Notes under the pieces: generated by a model | What the model was told of the DNA's origin: nothing | The model's input: the letters and a program-made list of their open reading frames with translations, nothing else | Databases searched by the model: none | In this document: positions 56,260-64,000 of the stretch, in pieces | How the letters are laid out: each line of letters starts with the position of its first letter | Position numbering within the stretch: position 1 is the first letter of the stretch | Made by a program: the position numbers and the translations under genes | Source of the DNA: Burkholderiales bacterium C2 | Lineage (GTDB): Bacteria > Pseudomonadota > Gammaproteobacteria > Burkholderiales > Burkholderiaceae_C | Direction: 5' to 3' | DNA length: 64,000 nt | NCBI GenBank assembly: GCA_005503085.1 | Contig: SCOI01000003.1 | Coordinates: 310,001-374,000 of the forward strand

Positions 56260-58009
56260 CGAGGCTGGCCTCCAGTTGTTGGTAGCGCCATTGCGTCGCG
56301 TACCAGCCCTCCAGAGCCAGCAGCTCCGCGTGGCTGCCCTGCTCGGTGATGCGTCCCTTGCGCAGCACGGCGATCTGATCGGCCTCCATCACTGCGCTGA
56401 GCCGGTGGCTGACGATGATCACGCAGCGCTCCGGGCGCTGCTCCCGCAACTCGCGCAAATGATCGAGGATCTGCGTCTCGGTGCCGGTGTCGACGGCCGA
56501 CAGCGCATCGTCCAGCAGCAGGATGGGCGCATCGCTGAGCAGGGCGCGGGCGATCGCGACGCGCTGGCGCTGGCCGCCGGACAAGGTCACGCCGCGCTCG
56601 CCGACCAGGGTGTCGTAGCCCTGCGGCAGGCGCTGGACATCGCCGTGCACGGCGGCCAGCTCGGCGGCCTGCTCGATCTGCTCGCGGCTCGCGCCGGGCT
56701 TGGCCAGCGCGATGTTCTCGGCAATCGAGGCCGAGAACAGGAAAGGCTCCTGCGGCACCCAGGCGATGGACCGGCGCAGCGCGGCCAGCTCGAGCTCGGG
56801 CAAGACCCGGCCCCCGATCCTGATCTGGCCGCTGCCGGGCTCGAACTGGCGCAGCAGCAGGCGCAGCAGCGTGGACTTGCCGGCCCCGGTCGGGCCGACC
56901 AGGCCCAGGGTCTGGCCGGGCTTCAGGCGCAGGCTGACCGTCTCCAGCGCCAGCCGTGGGGTCGCTTCCTCGCTGGGGTAGGCGAAGGACAGCTGCTCGA
57001 AAGCGATCTCGGCGTTTGTCGGCAGCAGCGCCTGACCCTCGTCGGCCAGGGTCAGCGGCGCCTCCAGCACCGGTGCCAGCCGGTTCCAGGCAGCGCGGCC
57101 GCGCTCCAGCAGGGACAGCACCCAGCCGGCCGCGAACATCGGCCAGATCAGCTGGCCCAGATACATCGTGAACGAGGTCAGTTGGCCGATGCTCAGCTCC
57201 TGGCGCGCCACCAGAGCGCCGCCCAGGCCCAGCGCGATCACCATCGCGGCGGTCAAGGTCATGCCGACGGCCGGCTCGTAGGCGGCCTCCCAGCGCTGGG
57301 CCTGGTAGCTGGCCTCGCCGGCGCTGTCGGCCAGCGCGGCGAACTGGCCCGCATTGCGCCGGGTCAGGCCCAGTGCGCGCAGCGTGCGCACGCTGGCCAG
57401 ACCCTCCTGCACATGCTGGTTCAGCAGCGAGAAGCGGTCCAGCGAGGATTTCCAGGCATGGTGGACATGGTCGGAGATGCGCCAGAAGGCCAGGGCCATC
57501 AGCGGGAAGGGCAAGAGGGCGGCCAGGCCCAGGCGCCAGTCGACGCCCAAGGTCATCATGGCCAGCACCAGGATCAGGGTCAGCGAGCCGTCGAAGGCCG
57601 CCAGCAAGGCCTCGCCGGCGGCCATCTCGACCGCATCGATGTCATTGGTCGCCAGCGCCATCAGATCGCCGCTGCGCTTGGCCTGGAAAAACACCGGGCC
57701 TTGCAGGGTCAGTCGCTCGTAGAGCCGGGTGCGCAGCTCGCGGCCGAGCTGGTAGGCGGCGCCGAACAGCGCGATGCGCCAGCCGACCCGGAACAGATAG
57801 ATCAGCAGGCCCGCCAGCGCCAGCAGGCCCAGCTCGCGCCACAGGCCCTGCTCCAACAGGCGGCCGGCCACCATGCCGTCAACGACGGCGCCAACCTGGC
57901 GCGGGATCCAGACGGTCAGCACCGCGATGGCCGCCAGCATCAGGGCCGAGGCCAGATAGGCGCGCCAGTGCCGGCGCACAAAGCCGGCGATCAGCTGGGT
58001 CAGGGTCAT
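56249..58009 (-). CDS. ABC exporter, MdlA-like half-transporter (consensus signature, Walker B Asp)
   Basis: The 586-residue protein has six predicted transmembrane helices (about 15-310) and an ABC domain with Walker A GPTGAGKST at about 371, signature LSGGQRQ at about 474 and Walker B ILLLDDALSAVD near 496. The residue after the Walker B Asp is Asp instead of the catalytic Glu. In a heterodimer this weakened Walker B pairs with the weakened signature of its partner in one site, leaving the other site fully canonical. That is the known layout of asymmetric ABC exporters. It is the first gene of the pair. Confidence 0.88.
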   Translation of the reverse strand: MTLTQLIAGFVRRHWRAYLASALMLAAIAVLTVWIPRQVGAVVDGMVAGRLLEQGLWRELGLLALAGLLIYLFRVGWRIALFGAAYQLGRELRTRLYERLTLQGPVFFQAKRSGDLMALATNDIDAVEMAAGEALLAAFDGSLTLILVLAMMTLGVDWRLGLAALLPFPLMALAFWRISDHVHHAWKSSLDRFSLLNQHVQEGLASVRTLRALGLTRRNAGQFAALADSAGEASYQAQRWEAAYEPAVGMTLTAAMVIALGLGGALVARQELSIGQLTSFTMYLGQLIWPMFAAGWVLSLLERGRAAWNRLAPVLEAPLTLADEGQALLPTNAEIAFEQLSFAYPSEEATPRLALETVSLRLKPGQTLGLVGPTGAGKSTLLRLLLRQFEPGSGQIRIGGRVLPELELAALRRSIAWVPQEPFLFSASIAENIALAKPGASREQIEQAAELAAVHGDVQRLPQGYDTLVGERGVTLSGGQRQRVAIARALLSDAPILLLDDALSAVDTGTETQILDHLRELREQRPERCVIIVSHRLSAVMEADQIAVLRKGRITEQGSHAELLALEGWYATQWRYQQLEASLDAA

Positions 58010-58099
58010 GGGAGCCCGGGGTGTCGAGGAGGCTGGATTGTGCCAACAACGGCCGCGGCCCGGATGAGCCGAGTGCCGGCCCCCGGCGTCAGGTCTTGC

Positions 58100-59557
58100 C
58101 TAGGTCGAGGAAGGCCTGGCAGAGCCGGACAGCAGCCACAGCCCGGTAAAGGTCAGCGCACCGTTGATCAGCAACAGTTCCAGCCCCAGCTCGTAGCTGC
58201 CGAACAGCGCGCGCTGCTGGCTGTCCAGCAGCCAGCTCAGCAGCGGTGCGGCCACGGCCACCAGCGGCACCCAACGGTCGCGCACCGAGCGGCGCGTCAG
58301 GATGCCGAAGGCGAACAGGCCCAGCAGCGGCCCGTAGGTGTAGCCGGCCAGCTTCAGGATCAGGCCGATCATGCTGGGGTTGTTGACCCACTTGAACACC
58401 ATCACCAGCAGCAGGAACAGCGCGGCAAAGCCCAGATGCACGCGCTTGCGCACGGCCAGGCGCTTGGCCTCGTTCCAGTCGCTGCGGCGCTGCAGGTTCA
58501 AGAGGTCGATGCAGAAGCTGGAGGTCAGCGCGGTGATGGCGCCATCGGCGCTGGGGAAGAGCGCCGAGATCAGTGCGATCACGAACACCAGCTGCACCCA
58601 GGCCGGCAGATGGTTCAGCACGACAGCCGCGAACAGCGCGTCACCCTGGGCTGCCAGCTTGGCCTGCGCCGCGAACAGATGCAGCAGGCCCCCGAGGAAC
58701 AGGAACAGCAGCACCACGCCCAGCATGATGGTGGCCAGCACCATCACATTCTTCTGCGAGTCGGCCAGACGCTTGACCGAGATGTTCTTCTGCATCATCT
58801 CCTGGTCCATGCCGGTCATCGCGATCGCGATGAAGGCACCGGCCAGTATCTGCTTGCCGAAGAAGAAGCGGCTGTTCGGGTCGGTCTCGAAGACGCGCGA
58901 CAACCCACTCGCGTCCATGCTCACCAGGCTTTGCGCCAGCGACAGATCCAGGCTTTGCAGCAGATAGGCCACGCAGACGATCAGCCCGCCCAGCATGCAC
59001 GTGGTCTGTAAGGTGTCGGTCCAGACAATGGTCTTGACCCCGCCCTCGTAGGTGTAGGCCAGGATCATCAACAGGATCACCAGCGCTGTCAGCCAGAACG
59101 GCAGGCCGATACGCTCAAGGATGGCGTCCTGCAGGATCTTCACCACCAGGTAGAGGCGGGCGGTGGCGCCCAGCGTGCGCGACAGGATGAAGAAGCCGGC
59201 GCCGGTGCGGTAGCTTCGCGGCCCCAGGCGCCGGCCCAGATAGTCGTAGATCGAGGTCAGCTGCAGCCGGTAGTACAGCGGCAGCAGCACGAAGGCGATC
59301 ACCGCATAGCCGATGAACTGGCCCAGCACAATCTGGAAATAGCTGAAGGCGGTGTCGCCAACGGCGCCGGGCACGCTGATGAAGGTCACACCCGACAGCG
59401 AGGTGCCGACCATGCCGAAGGCCACCAGCTTCCAGTTGCTGTTGCGGTTGCCGATGAAAAAGCTCTGGTTGTCGGCCCGCCGTGAAGTCCACCACGCCAC
59501 GCCCAGCAGCAGCGCGAAATAGGCCAGCACAAAGAAAAGCAAAATCAGCGGCGACAT
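58100..59557 (-). CDS. Sodium:solute symporter (SSS family)
   Basis: The 485-residue protein is a polytopic inner-membrane transporter with about 13 helices and the LeuT-type SSS pattern. SSS motifs include the N-terminal FFIGNRNSNWKLVAFGMVGTSLSG (sodium site region) and GAGFFILSRTLGATARLYLV. Family members import sugars, amino acids, vitamins or organic acids with Na+. No neighbouring enzyme tells the substrate. It lies 90 bp from the ABC exporter and is transcribed in the same direction, with its own promoter predicted upstream. Confidence 0.88.
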   Translation of the reverse strand: MSPLILLFFVLAYFALLLGVAWWTSRRADNQSFFIGNRNSNWKLVAFGMVGTSLSGVTFISVPGAVGDTAFSYFQIVLGQFIGYAVIAFVLLPLYYRLQLTSIYDYLGRRLGPRSYRTGAGFFILSRTLGATARLYLVVKILQDAILERIGLPFWLTALVILLMILAYTYEGGVKTIVWTDTLQTTCMLGGLIVCVAYLLQSLDLSLAQSLVSMDASGLSRVFETDPNSRFFFGKQILAGAFIAIAMTGMDQEMMQKNISVKRLADSQKNVMVLATIMLGVVLLFLFLGGLLHLFAAQAKLAAQGDALFAAVVLNHLPAWVQLVFVIALISALFPSADGAITALTSSFCIDLLNLQRRSDWNEAKRLAVRKRVHLGFAALFLLLVMVFKWVNNPSMIGLILKLAGYTYGPLLGLFAFGILTRRSVRDRWVPLVAVAAPLLSWLLDSQQRALFGSYELGLELLLINGALTFTGLWLLSGSARPSST

Positions 59558-60067
59558 CGCAGCGGCAACACCCGGGCACCAAGATGGCGCCGATTATCTG
59601 AAGCGTCATGGTTTTGACACATTCCGGTGCGAGACCCACCTATAACCGTGCATCGAATTTGCCGCCGGCCCGCTCGTTTCTTGATCCTGGTGAAAACACC
59701 TAGTTTGTTTCATATCGGGACAGAGGGTTTCCGGGCGGCGGTGGAGTTTCGTACAAACCCTAGGAAATTAAGCCTGGCAGCACGTTTTTCAGGGTTTGCG
59801 CAAACGTTTTGGGGCGCATGGCGTGACGCCGCAAATTTCGCCGTTGTTTGCTCCGGGCAGACCCTGTAGGTGCGGCTGTCAAGCGCGCCGCCTCATCGGC
59901 TACCCCCGCGTTTACGGTGTCTTCTGCTGTCATATCTTGCCGCTAGCATCACCGCACGCGCTGCTCTCGTCATCGGCGCGAAAGCGCAGCCAAGCAGCTT
60001 GCATCGTCCGCCGGCCGCCTTTGGCGAGGTATTGGCCTTTTCTTCTTGAGTCCTTCCTATTCCCATC
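59558..60067. other. Divergent intergenic region between the symporter and the nuclease genes
   Basis: The 510-bp gap carries a candidate minus-strand promoter for the symporter at its left end. The middle (about 59670-59800) is A/T-rich. I could not find a convincing plus-strand promoter or ribosome binding site for the nuclease gene. No small gene is evident. Confidence 0.5.
59593..59620 (-). promoter_or_regulatory. Candidate promoter of the sodium:solute symporter gene
   Basis: On the minus strand, GTGTCA (59620-59615) and GATAAT (59598-59593) are 16 bp apart. The predicted start near 59586 leaves about 29 nt to the ATG at 59557. Confidence 0.45.
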
Positions 60068-62863
60068 ATGAAACTCAAACCTCTTATCAGTCTGCTGGCG
60101 CTGGCTTTTGCCGCGCCCGGCCTTTACGCCCAGGGCGTCGTGATCAGCCAGGTCTATGGCGGTGGCGGTAATGCCGGCACCACCTTCAAGAATGATTTTG
60201 TCGAGTTGTTCAATGCCGGCAAGACCGCGCAGAATCTGTCGACCTGGTCGGTGCAATATGCATCGGCCACCGGCAACTTCAATGCGCCGACCAAGGCCAA
60301 TATCGGCAATGTGACGCTGGAGCCGGGGCGCTATCTGCTGATCAAGCTGGCGGCAGGCGGAGGCGGCACGCAAGATGTGCCCTTCGATGTCGACGGCGGC
60401 AACGTCAATATGAGCGGAACCTCGGGCAAGGTGGCCCTGGTGTCCAGCACCGATGCCCTGGTCTCGAACTTCAGCTCTCCTGCCATCGTTGACCTGGTCG
60501 CTTTCGGTTCCGGCGCGCCGGCCGAGGGCTCGCCGATCACCGGCGTGACGGCCACGACGGCGGCCATCCGCAAGGGCAATGGCTGCACCGACACCAATAG
60601 CAACAGCGCGGACTTCACCGTGGGCACGCCGCTGCCGCGCACCTTGGCCTCATCGCCAAACGTTTGCGATGGAAGCGGTGGCGGCGAAGACCCCCCGCCG
60701 CCGGTCGGCACCCCGGTGGCGATCTACACGATCCAGGGCAGCGGCGTGCAAAGCCCGCTGAAGGACCAGACCGTCAGTACCCGCGGCATCGTGACCCATG
60801 TCACCAGCACCGGCTTCTATCTGCAGGACAAGCTCGGCGACGGCAGTAACGCGACTTCGGACGGCATCTTTGTCTACACGGCCGCCGCCAACAGCGCACA
60901 GATCGGTCAGGAGATCAGCCTGACGGCCAAGGTGTCCGAGTTCATCGCCGGTGCCAGCAGCCCGGCCGCCCAGGCCCGCCCGATCACGCAGCTGATCACG
61001 CCGACCGCCATCACGGTGCTCAGCAGCGGCCACGCGATCACGCCGGTCGAGGTCGACCTGACCGCGCTGGGCGACGACGGCCTGGAAGCCTATGAGGGCA
61101 TGCTGGTGACCTTGGCCGGCCCGGTGATGGTCCAGCAGAACTACTTCCTGGGCCGCTACGGTCAGCTGACCATCGCCGCCGGCGGCCGTCTGCTGAACCC
61201 GACCAATGTGCATCGCCCCGGCACGCCTGAGGCACAGGCCCTGTTCACCGCCAACGCGCGCCGCATGCTGCTGCTGGACGACAATCTGTCGCTGCAGAAC
61301 CCGAACCCGACGCCTTATCTGGCCGCCGACAACACGGTGCGTGCCGGTGACACGGCCGTGTCGCTGACCGGTGTGATCGACTTCGGTCTGGCCACCGCCG
61401 CCTCGAACGGCGCGGCGATGTACAAGCTGCAGCCCACCGCGCCGGTGCAGTTCGAGCGCAGCAACCCGCGCACCGCCGCGCCCGCTGCCGCAGGCGGCAA
61501 CTACACGGTGGCCAGTGCCAATGTGCTGAACTACTTCACCACCTTCACCAACGGCCAGACCGCCTCCGGCCAGAGCGGCCAGGGCTGCACACTGGGCGGT
61601 GCCAGCTCGGCCTCCAACTGCCGCGGCGCCAACAACCTGGCCGAGTTCCAGCGTCAGCAGACCAAGCTGGTGGCCTCGCTCAGCGCGATCAATGCCGATG
61701 TGGTCGGCCTGATGGAGATCCAGAACAACGGCGACGTCGCGGCCCAGAACCTGGCCGATGCGATCAATGCCAAGCTGGGCTCGGTGGTCTACCAGGTCGT
61801 GCCCAAGGGCGCGCTGGACACCGGCACCGACGCGATCCGCGTGGCCATGCTCTACAAGCCGGGCCGCCTGAGCCTGCAGGGCGCGCCGCTGTCGGACACG
61901 CATGAGGTCAACAACCGCCCGACCTTTGCCCAGGGCTTCGCGGCACCGAATGGCGAGCGCTTCGCGGTGGCCGTCAACCACCTGAAGTCCAAGGGCAGCT
62001 GCCCCTCGGGCGGCATCGATGGCGACCAGGGCGACGGCCAGGGCTGCTGGAATGCCACCCGTGTCGACCAAGCCCAGCGCCTGCGCAGCTTTGTCGGCCA
62101 AATCCAGGCGGCAGCCGGCACTCAGGATGTGATCGTGCTGGGCGATATGAATGCCTATGCGCAGGAAGATCCCATCCATGCGCTGACCGGCGATGGCGCC
62201 TTCATCGACCAGGTCGGTCGTTTCGATCCGGCTGCCTACAGCTATGTGTTCGACGGCTTTGCCGGCCGCCTGGACCATGGCCTGACGACGGCCTCGATGA
62301 ACGCCAAGATCGTCTCGGCCAAGCCCTGGGCCATCAACGCCGACGAACCGCTGATCATCGACTACAACCTCGAGTTCAAGCAGCCCGCCTGCGCGACCTG
62401 CGGGCCGGACTACTACCAGCCCACAGCCTACAAGTCCTCGGACCATGATCCGGTGGTGCTGGGCCTGAACCTGGTCAAGCAGGTGGCCGGTACGGCCGGG
62501 CGCGACACCATCGTCGGCACCGCCGGTGATGACCAGATCGAGGGCGGCGCCGGTGCAGACATGCTGACCGGCGGCGCAGGCCGCGACCAGTTTGTCTACC
62601 GCAGCATGCTGGATGCCGGCGACACCGTCACCGACTTCGCCGTCGGTGAGGACGTGCTGGTGCTGAGCCAGCTGCTGCAGGCCAGCGGCATCGTCAGCGC
62701 CGATCCGCTGGGTCAGGGCTTTGTGAGCTGCACGATGTCCGGCGCCAATGCCGTCATCGGCATCGACACCGACGGCAGCGCCGGCGCGACCAGGAGCAAG
62801 CCGCTGGTTCAGCTCAAGAGCGTGTCCTGCGCCACCCTCAACGCATCCAGCTTCAAGTTCTGA
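60068..62863 (+). CDS. Secreted ExeM/NucH-like endonuclease with lamin-tail domain and RTX-like repeats
   Basis: The 931-residue protein starts with a Sec signal peptide (LISLLALAFAAPGLYAQG). Residues about 20-150 resemble a lamin-tail domain (VISQVYGGGGNAG, FVELFNAG). An OB-fold-like segment follows (about 210-330). The endonuclease/exonuclease/phosphatase domain runs from about 480 to 800, with GLMEIQNNGD, VNHLKSKGSC, VLGDMNAYAQEDP and the catalytic SDHDPVVLGL. At about 811-845 there are RTX-like calcium-binding repeats (GRDTIVGTAGDDQIEGG, GAGADMLTGGAGRDQF) and a serralysin-type end. The layout matches ExeM of Shewanella, an extracellular DNase of biofilms. The combination of a Sec signal and RTX-like end leaves the export route open. 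Confidence 0.9.
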   Translation: MKLKPLISLLALAFAAPGLYAQGVVISQVYGGGGNAGTTFKNDFVELFNAGKTAQNLSTWSVQYASATGNFNAPTKANIGNVTLEPGRYLLIKLAAGGGGTQDVPFDVDGGNVNMSGTSGKVALVSSTDALVSNFSSPAIVDLVAFGSGAPAEGSPITGVTATTAAIRKGNGCTDTNSNSADFTVGTPLPRTLASSPNVCDGSGGGEDPPPPVGTPVAIYTIQGSGVQSPLKDQTVSTRGIVTHVTSTGFYLQDKLGDGSNATSDGIFVYTAAANSAQIGQEISLTAKVSEFIAGASSPAAQARPITQLITPTAITVLSSGHAITPVEVDLTALGDDGLEAYEGMLVTLAGPVMVQQNYFLGRYGQLTIAAGGRLLNPTNVHRPGTPEAQALFTANARRMLLLDDNLSLQNPNPTPYLAADNTVRAGDTAVSLTGVIDFGLATAASNGAAMYKLQPTAPVQFERSNPRTAAPAAAGGNYTVASANVLNYFTTFTNGQTASGQSGQGCTLGGASSASNCRGANNLAEFQRQQTKLVASLSAINADVVGLMEIQNNGDVAAQNLADAINAKLGSVVYQVVPKGALDTGTDAIRVAMLYKPGRLSLQGAPLSDTHEVNNRPTFAQGFAAPNGERFAVAVNHLKSKGSCPSGGIDGDQGDGQGCWNATRVDQAQRLRSFVGQIQAAAGTQDVIVLGDMNAYAQEDPIHALTGDGAFIDQVGRFDPAAYSYVFDGFAGRLDHGLTTASMNAKIVSAKPWAINADEPLIIDYNLEFKQPACATCGPDYYQPTAYKSSDHDPVVLGLNLVKQVAGTAGRDTIVGTAGDDQIEGGAGADMLTGGAGRDQFVYRSMLDAGDTVTDFAVGEDVLVLSQLLQASGIVSADPLGQGFVSCTMSGANAVIGIDTDGSAGATRSKPLVQLKSVSCATLNASSFKF

Positions 62864-62883
62864 GCCTTCCAAGGAGAATTCCC

Positions 62884-63372
62884 ATGTTCCGCAAAACCCT
62901 GACGGCCCTGGCGGCCCTGACACTGGCCTGCGCTGCGCAGGCCGCCACTTACAACTTCAGCGGCGCCTTCGATGCCAACCCCGGCGTCGCGGTGCTGAGC
63001 GGCCAGTTCTCGATCGACGATGCCGAGGTCGCCGCCGGCGGCTTCAACGGCAGCTTCGCCCTGACCGCGCTGACGCTGAACTTCATGGGCGACAGCTACA
63101 CGCTGGGCCAGGCGGTCGATCCCTATGTGCAGTTCGAGATGGGCAGCTTGATCGGTCCCAATGCCTTGTTCTCGACGACAGGTGGCGGTGAACTCGCCCT
63201 GCAGTCCTTCTTCGGCTTCAGCGGCTTCACCTACTCGATCGGCGGCAGCGACACGCTGGGCAGCCTGAGCATCAGCGCCGTCCCCGAGCCCGGCACCTGG
63301 GCGATGAGCCTGGCCGGCCTGGCCGCGCTCGGTGCGATCGCACGCCGTCGCCGTCAGCAGCAGCAAGCCTGA
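62884..63372 (+). CDS. PEP-CTERM sorting-domain protein
   Basis: The 162-residue protein has a Sec signal peptide (MFRKTLTALAALTLACAAQA), a short beta-rich mature domain and a PEP-CTERM tail: VPEPGTWAMSLAGLAALGA, then the basic end RRRRQQQQ. Exosortase EpsH/XrtA-type systems process such tails. AAGGAGA precedes the ATG, and the gene is 20 bp after the nuclease gene, so the two are probably co-transcribed. No exosortase is in the window. Its function may be matrix or surface related. Confidence 0.88.
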   Translation: MFRKTLTALAALTLACAAQAATYNFSGAFDANPGVAVLSGQFSIDDAEVAAGGFNGSFALTALTLNFMGDSYTLGQAVDPYVQFEMGSLIGPNALFSTTGGGELALQSFFGFSGFTYSIGGSDTLGSLSISAVPEPGTWAMSLAGLAALGAIARRRRQQQQA

Positions 63373-63391
63373 GGCCACAAGCCTCGTCGCC

Positions 63392-63425
63392 AGGGGCGGT
63401 GCCAAGAGGCACCGCCCTCTTTTTT
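63392..63425 (+). terminator. Intrinsic terminator after the PEP-CTERM gene
   Basis: GGGCGGTGCC (63394-63403) and GGCACCGCCC (63408-63417) form a perfect 10-bp stem with an AAGA loop, followed by TCTTTTTT. It ends the nuclease/PEP-CTERM transcript just before the convergent LysE-like gene. Confidence 0.9.
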
Positions 63426-63431
63426 GATGGC

Positions 63432-64000
63432 TCAGCGCGACAGCGCCAGCTTCAGCCCGAAGCCGATCAGCACCGTGCCGGCCAGGCGCTCCAGCCATTG
63501 GCCGATGCGCGGATTGCTGCGCAGCCGGGCCGCCAGATGCTGGGTCAGCAGCGTGACGACCAGACCATAGGCCAGGGTCAGCAGCGCGATCGTCACGGCC
63601 ATCGCGCCGAAGGTCGCCAGGCCCTGGTGCCGCGCCGGGTCAACGAAGAGCGGGAAGAAGGCCATGTAGAACACGATGGCCTTGGGGTTCAGCAGGGTGA
63701 TCAGCAGGGCCTGCTGGAAGTATTGGCGCGGCCGGATCTGCAGCACCGGCGCGTCGCCCGGCTTGGCGCGCAGCATGCGCCAGCCCAACCAGGCCAGATA
63801 GGCCGCACCCAGCCACTGCACGCCGGCGAACACACGCGGCGAGGCCGCCAGCAAAGCGGCAACGCCGGCCACCGCCAGCCACATCAAGACCTGATCGCCG
63901 GCGATCACGCCCAGCGTCGCGGCCAGCCCGCCCTTGAAACCGCCCTTGCCGGTGGACGAGATCAGGGCCAGATTGCCCGGGCCGGGAATCATCAGGAAGA
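63432..64000 (-). CDS. LysE/RhtB-family amino-acid exporter, N-terminus outside the window
   Basis: The frame is open to the edge of the window, so the gene start lies outside; the ATG at 63992 is internal, since FLMIPGPGNLALISS corresponds to the conserved second-helix motif that normally follows about 15-20 residues. About 189 codons are visible, with five predicted transmembrane helices (GVIAGDQVLMWLAVAGVAALL and others). Members export amino acids such as lysine, homoserine or threonine. It is convergent with the PEP-CTERM gene. Confidence 0.87.
   Translation of the reverse strand, partial: FLMIPGPGNLALISSTGKGGFKGGLAATLGVIAGDQVLMWLAVAGVAALLAASPRVFAGVQWLGAAYLAWLGWRMLRAKPGDAPVLQIRPRQYFQQALLITLLNPKAIVFYMAFFPLFVDPARHQGLATFGAMAVTIALLTLAYGLVVTLLTQHLAARLRSNPRIGQWLERLAGTVLIGFGLKLALSR

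Noticed and set aside
59614-59646. Plus-strand TTGACA with TATAAC upstream of the nuclease
   Set aside because: The spacer is 21 bp, too long for a sigma-70 promoter, and the elements are more than 400 bp from the gene.

Overview
The window is chromosomal DNA from a high-GC betaproteobacterium of the order Burkholderiales. The closest style is the Rubrivivax/Leptothrix/Roseateles (Sphaerotilaceae) group. This placement is an inference from the very high G+C, the strong GC3 codon bias, the complete mraZ-ftsZ-lpxC division cluster, the aroQ-accB-accC-prmA block, a Lys/Ala/Pro-rich histone H1-like protein and a PEP-CTERM protein. I saw no rRNA, tRNA, CRISPR array, insertion sequence, integrase or prophage gene. 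Most of the window is core genome.

Layout. 1-1835: end of a PilS-type kinase and the PilR-type sigma-54 activator. 1836-6803: nrdA and nrdB (class Ia ribonucleotide reductase). nrdA has a good sigma-70 promoter overlapped by two NrdR-like boxes spaced 31 bp apart, and nrdB has its own promoter. 7035-7697: histone H1-like gene and terminator. 7718-12088 (minus): DUF3426 zinc-ribbon protein, prmA, accC, accB and aroQ. 12224-20003 (minus): a long, tightly packed run of TlpA-like thioredoxin, a hypothetical protein, mtgA, aroE, a TonB-like protein, an RNase II-family exoribonuclease, a DNA/RNA non-specific endonuclease, a FabG-like SDR and a YqiA-like esterase. 20247-25705 (plus): two tandem, clearly paralogous zinc metalloproteases, one with a lipoprotein signal and one with an ordinary Sec signal. 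25761-27826: a PmrA/QseB-like two-component pair preceded by an 11-bp tandem repeat that looks like its own operator.

28108-45549 is the complete dcw cluster: mraZ, rsmH, ftsL, ftsI, murE, murF, mraY, murD, ftsW, murG, murC, ddl, ftsQ, ftsA and ftsZ. Most junctions overlap by a few bases, so the genes are probably translationally coupled. A strong terminator follows ftsZ. An orphan 7TM-DISM-type histidine kinase lies between ftsZ and lpxC, and a small two-helix membrane protein follows lpxC.

49028-64000 is more accessory. It holds a hypothetical membrane-anchored protein, a periplasmic solute-binding-type protein whose C-terminus runs unusually into the next gene, an aldo/keto reductase and an Old Yellow Enzyme divergent from a LysR regulator, a small XRE regulator, a heterodimeric ABC exporter (one degenerate ATP site predicted), a sodium:solute symporter, a secreted ExeM-like nuclease with RTX-like repeats next to a PEP-CTERM protein, and a truncated LysE-family exporter at the edge.

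I found no clearly new defence or mobile system. The most interesting points are regulatory (NrdR boxes, the CTTCAG direct repeat, the mraZ promoter repeats, long perfect inverted repeats) and architectural (expanded MurD, kinase inserted before lpxC, paired metalloproteases with different anchors, nuclease plus PEP-CTERM pair).
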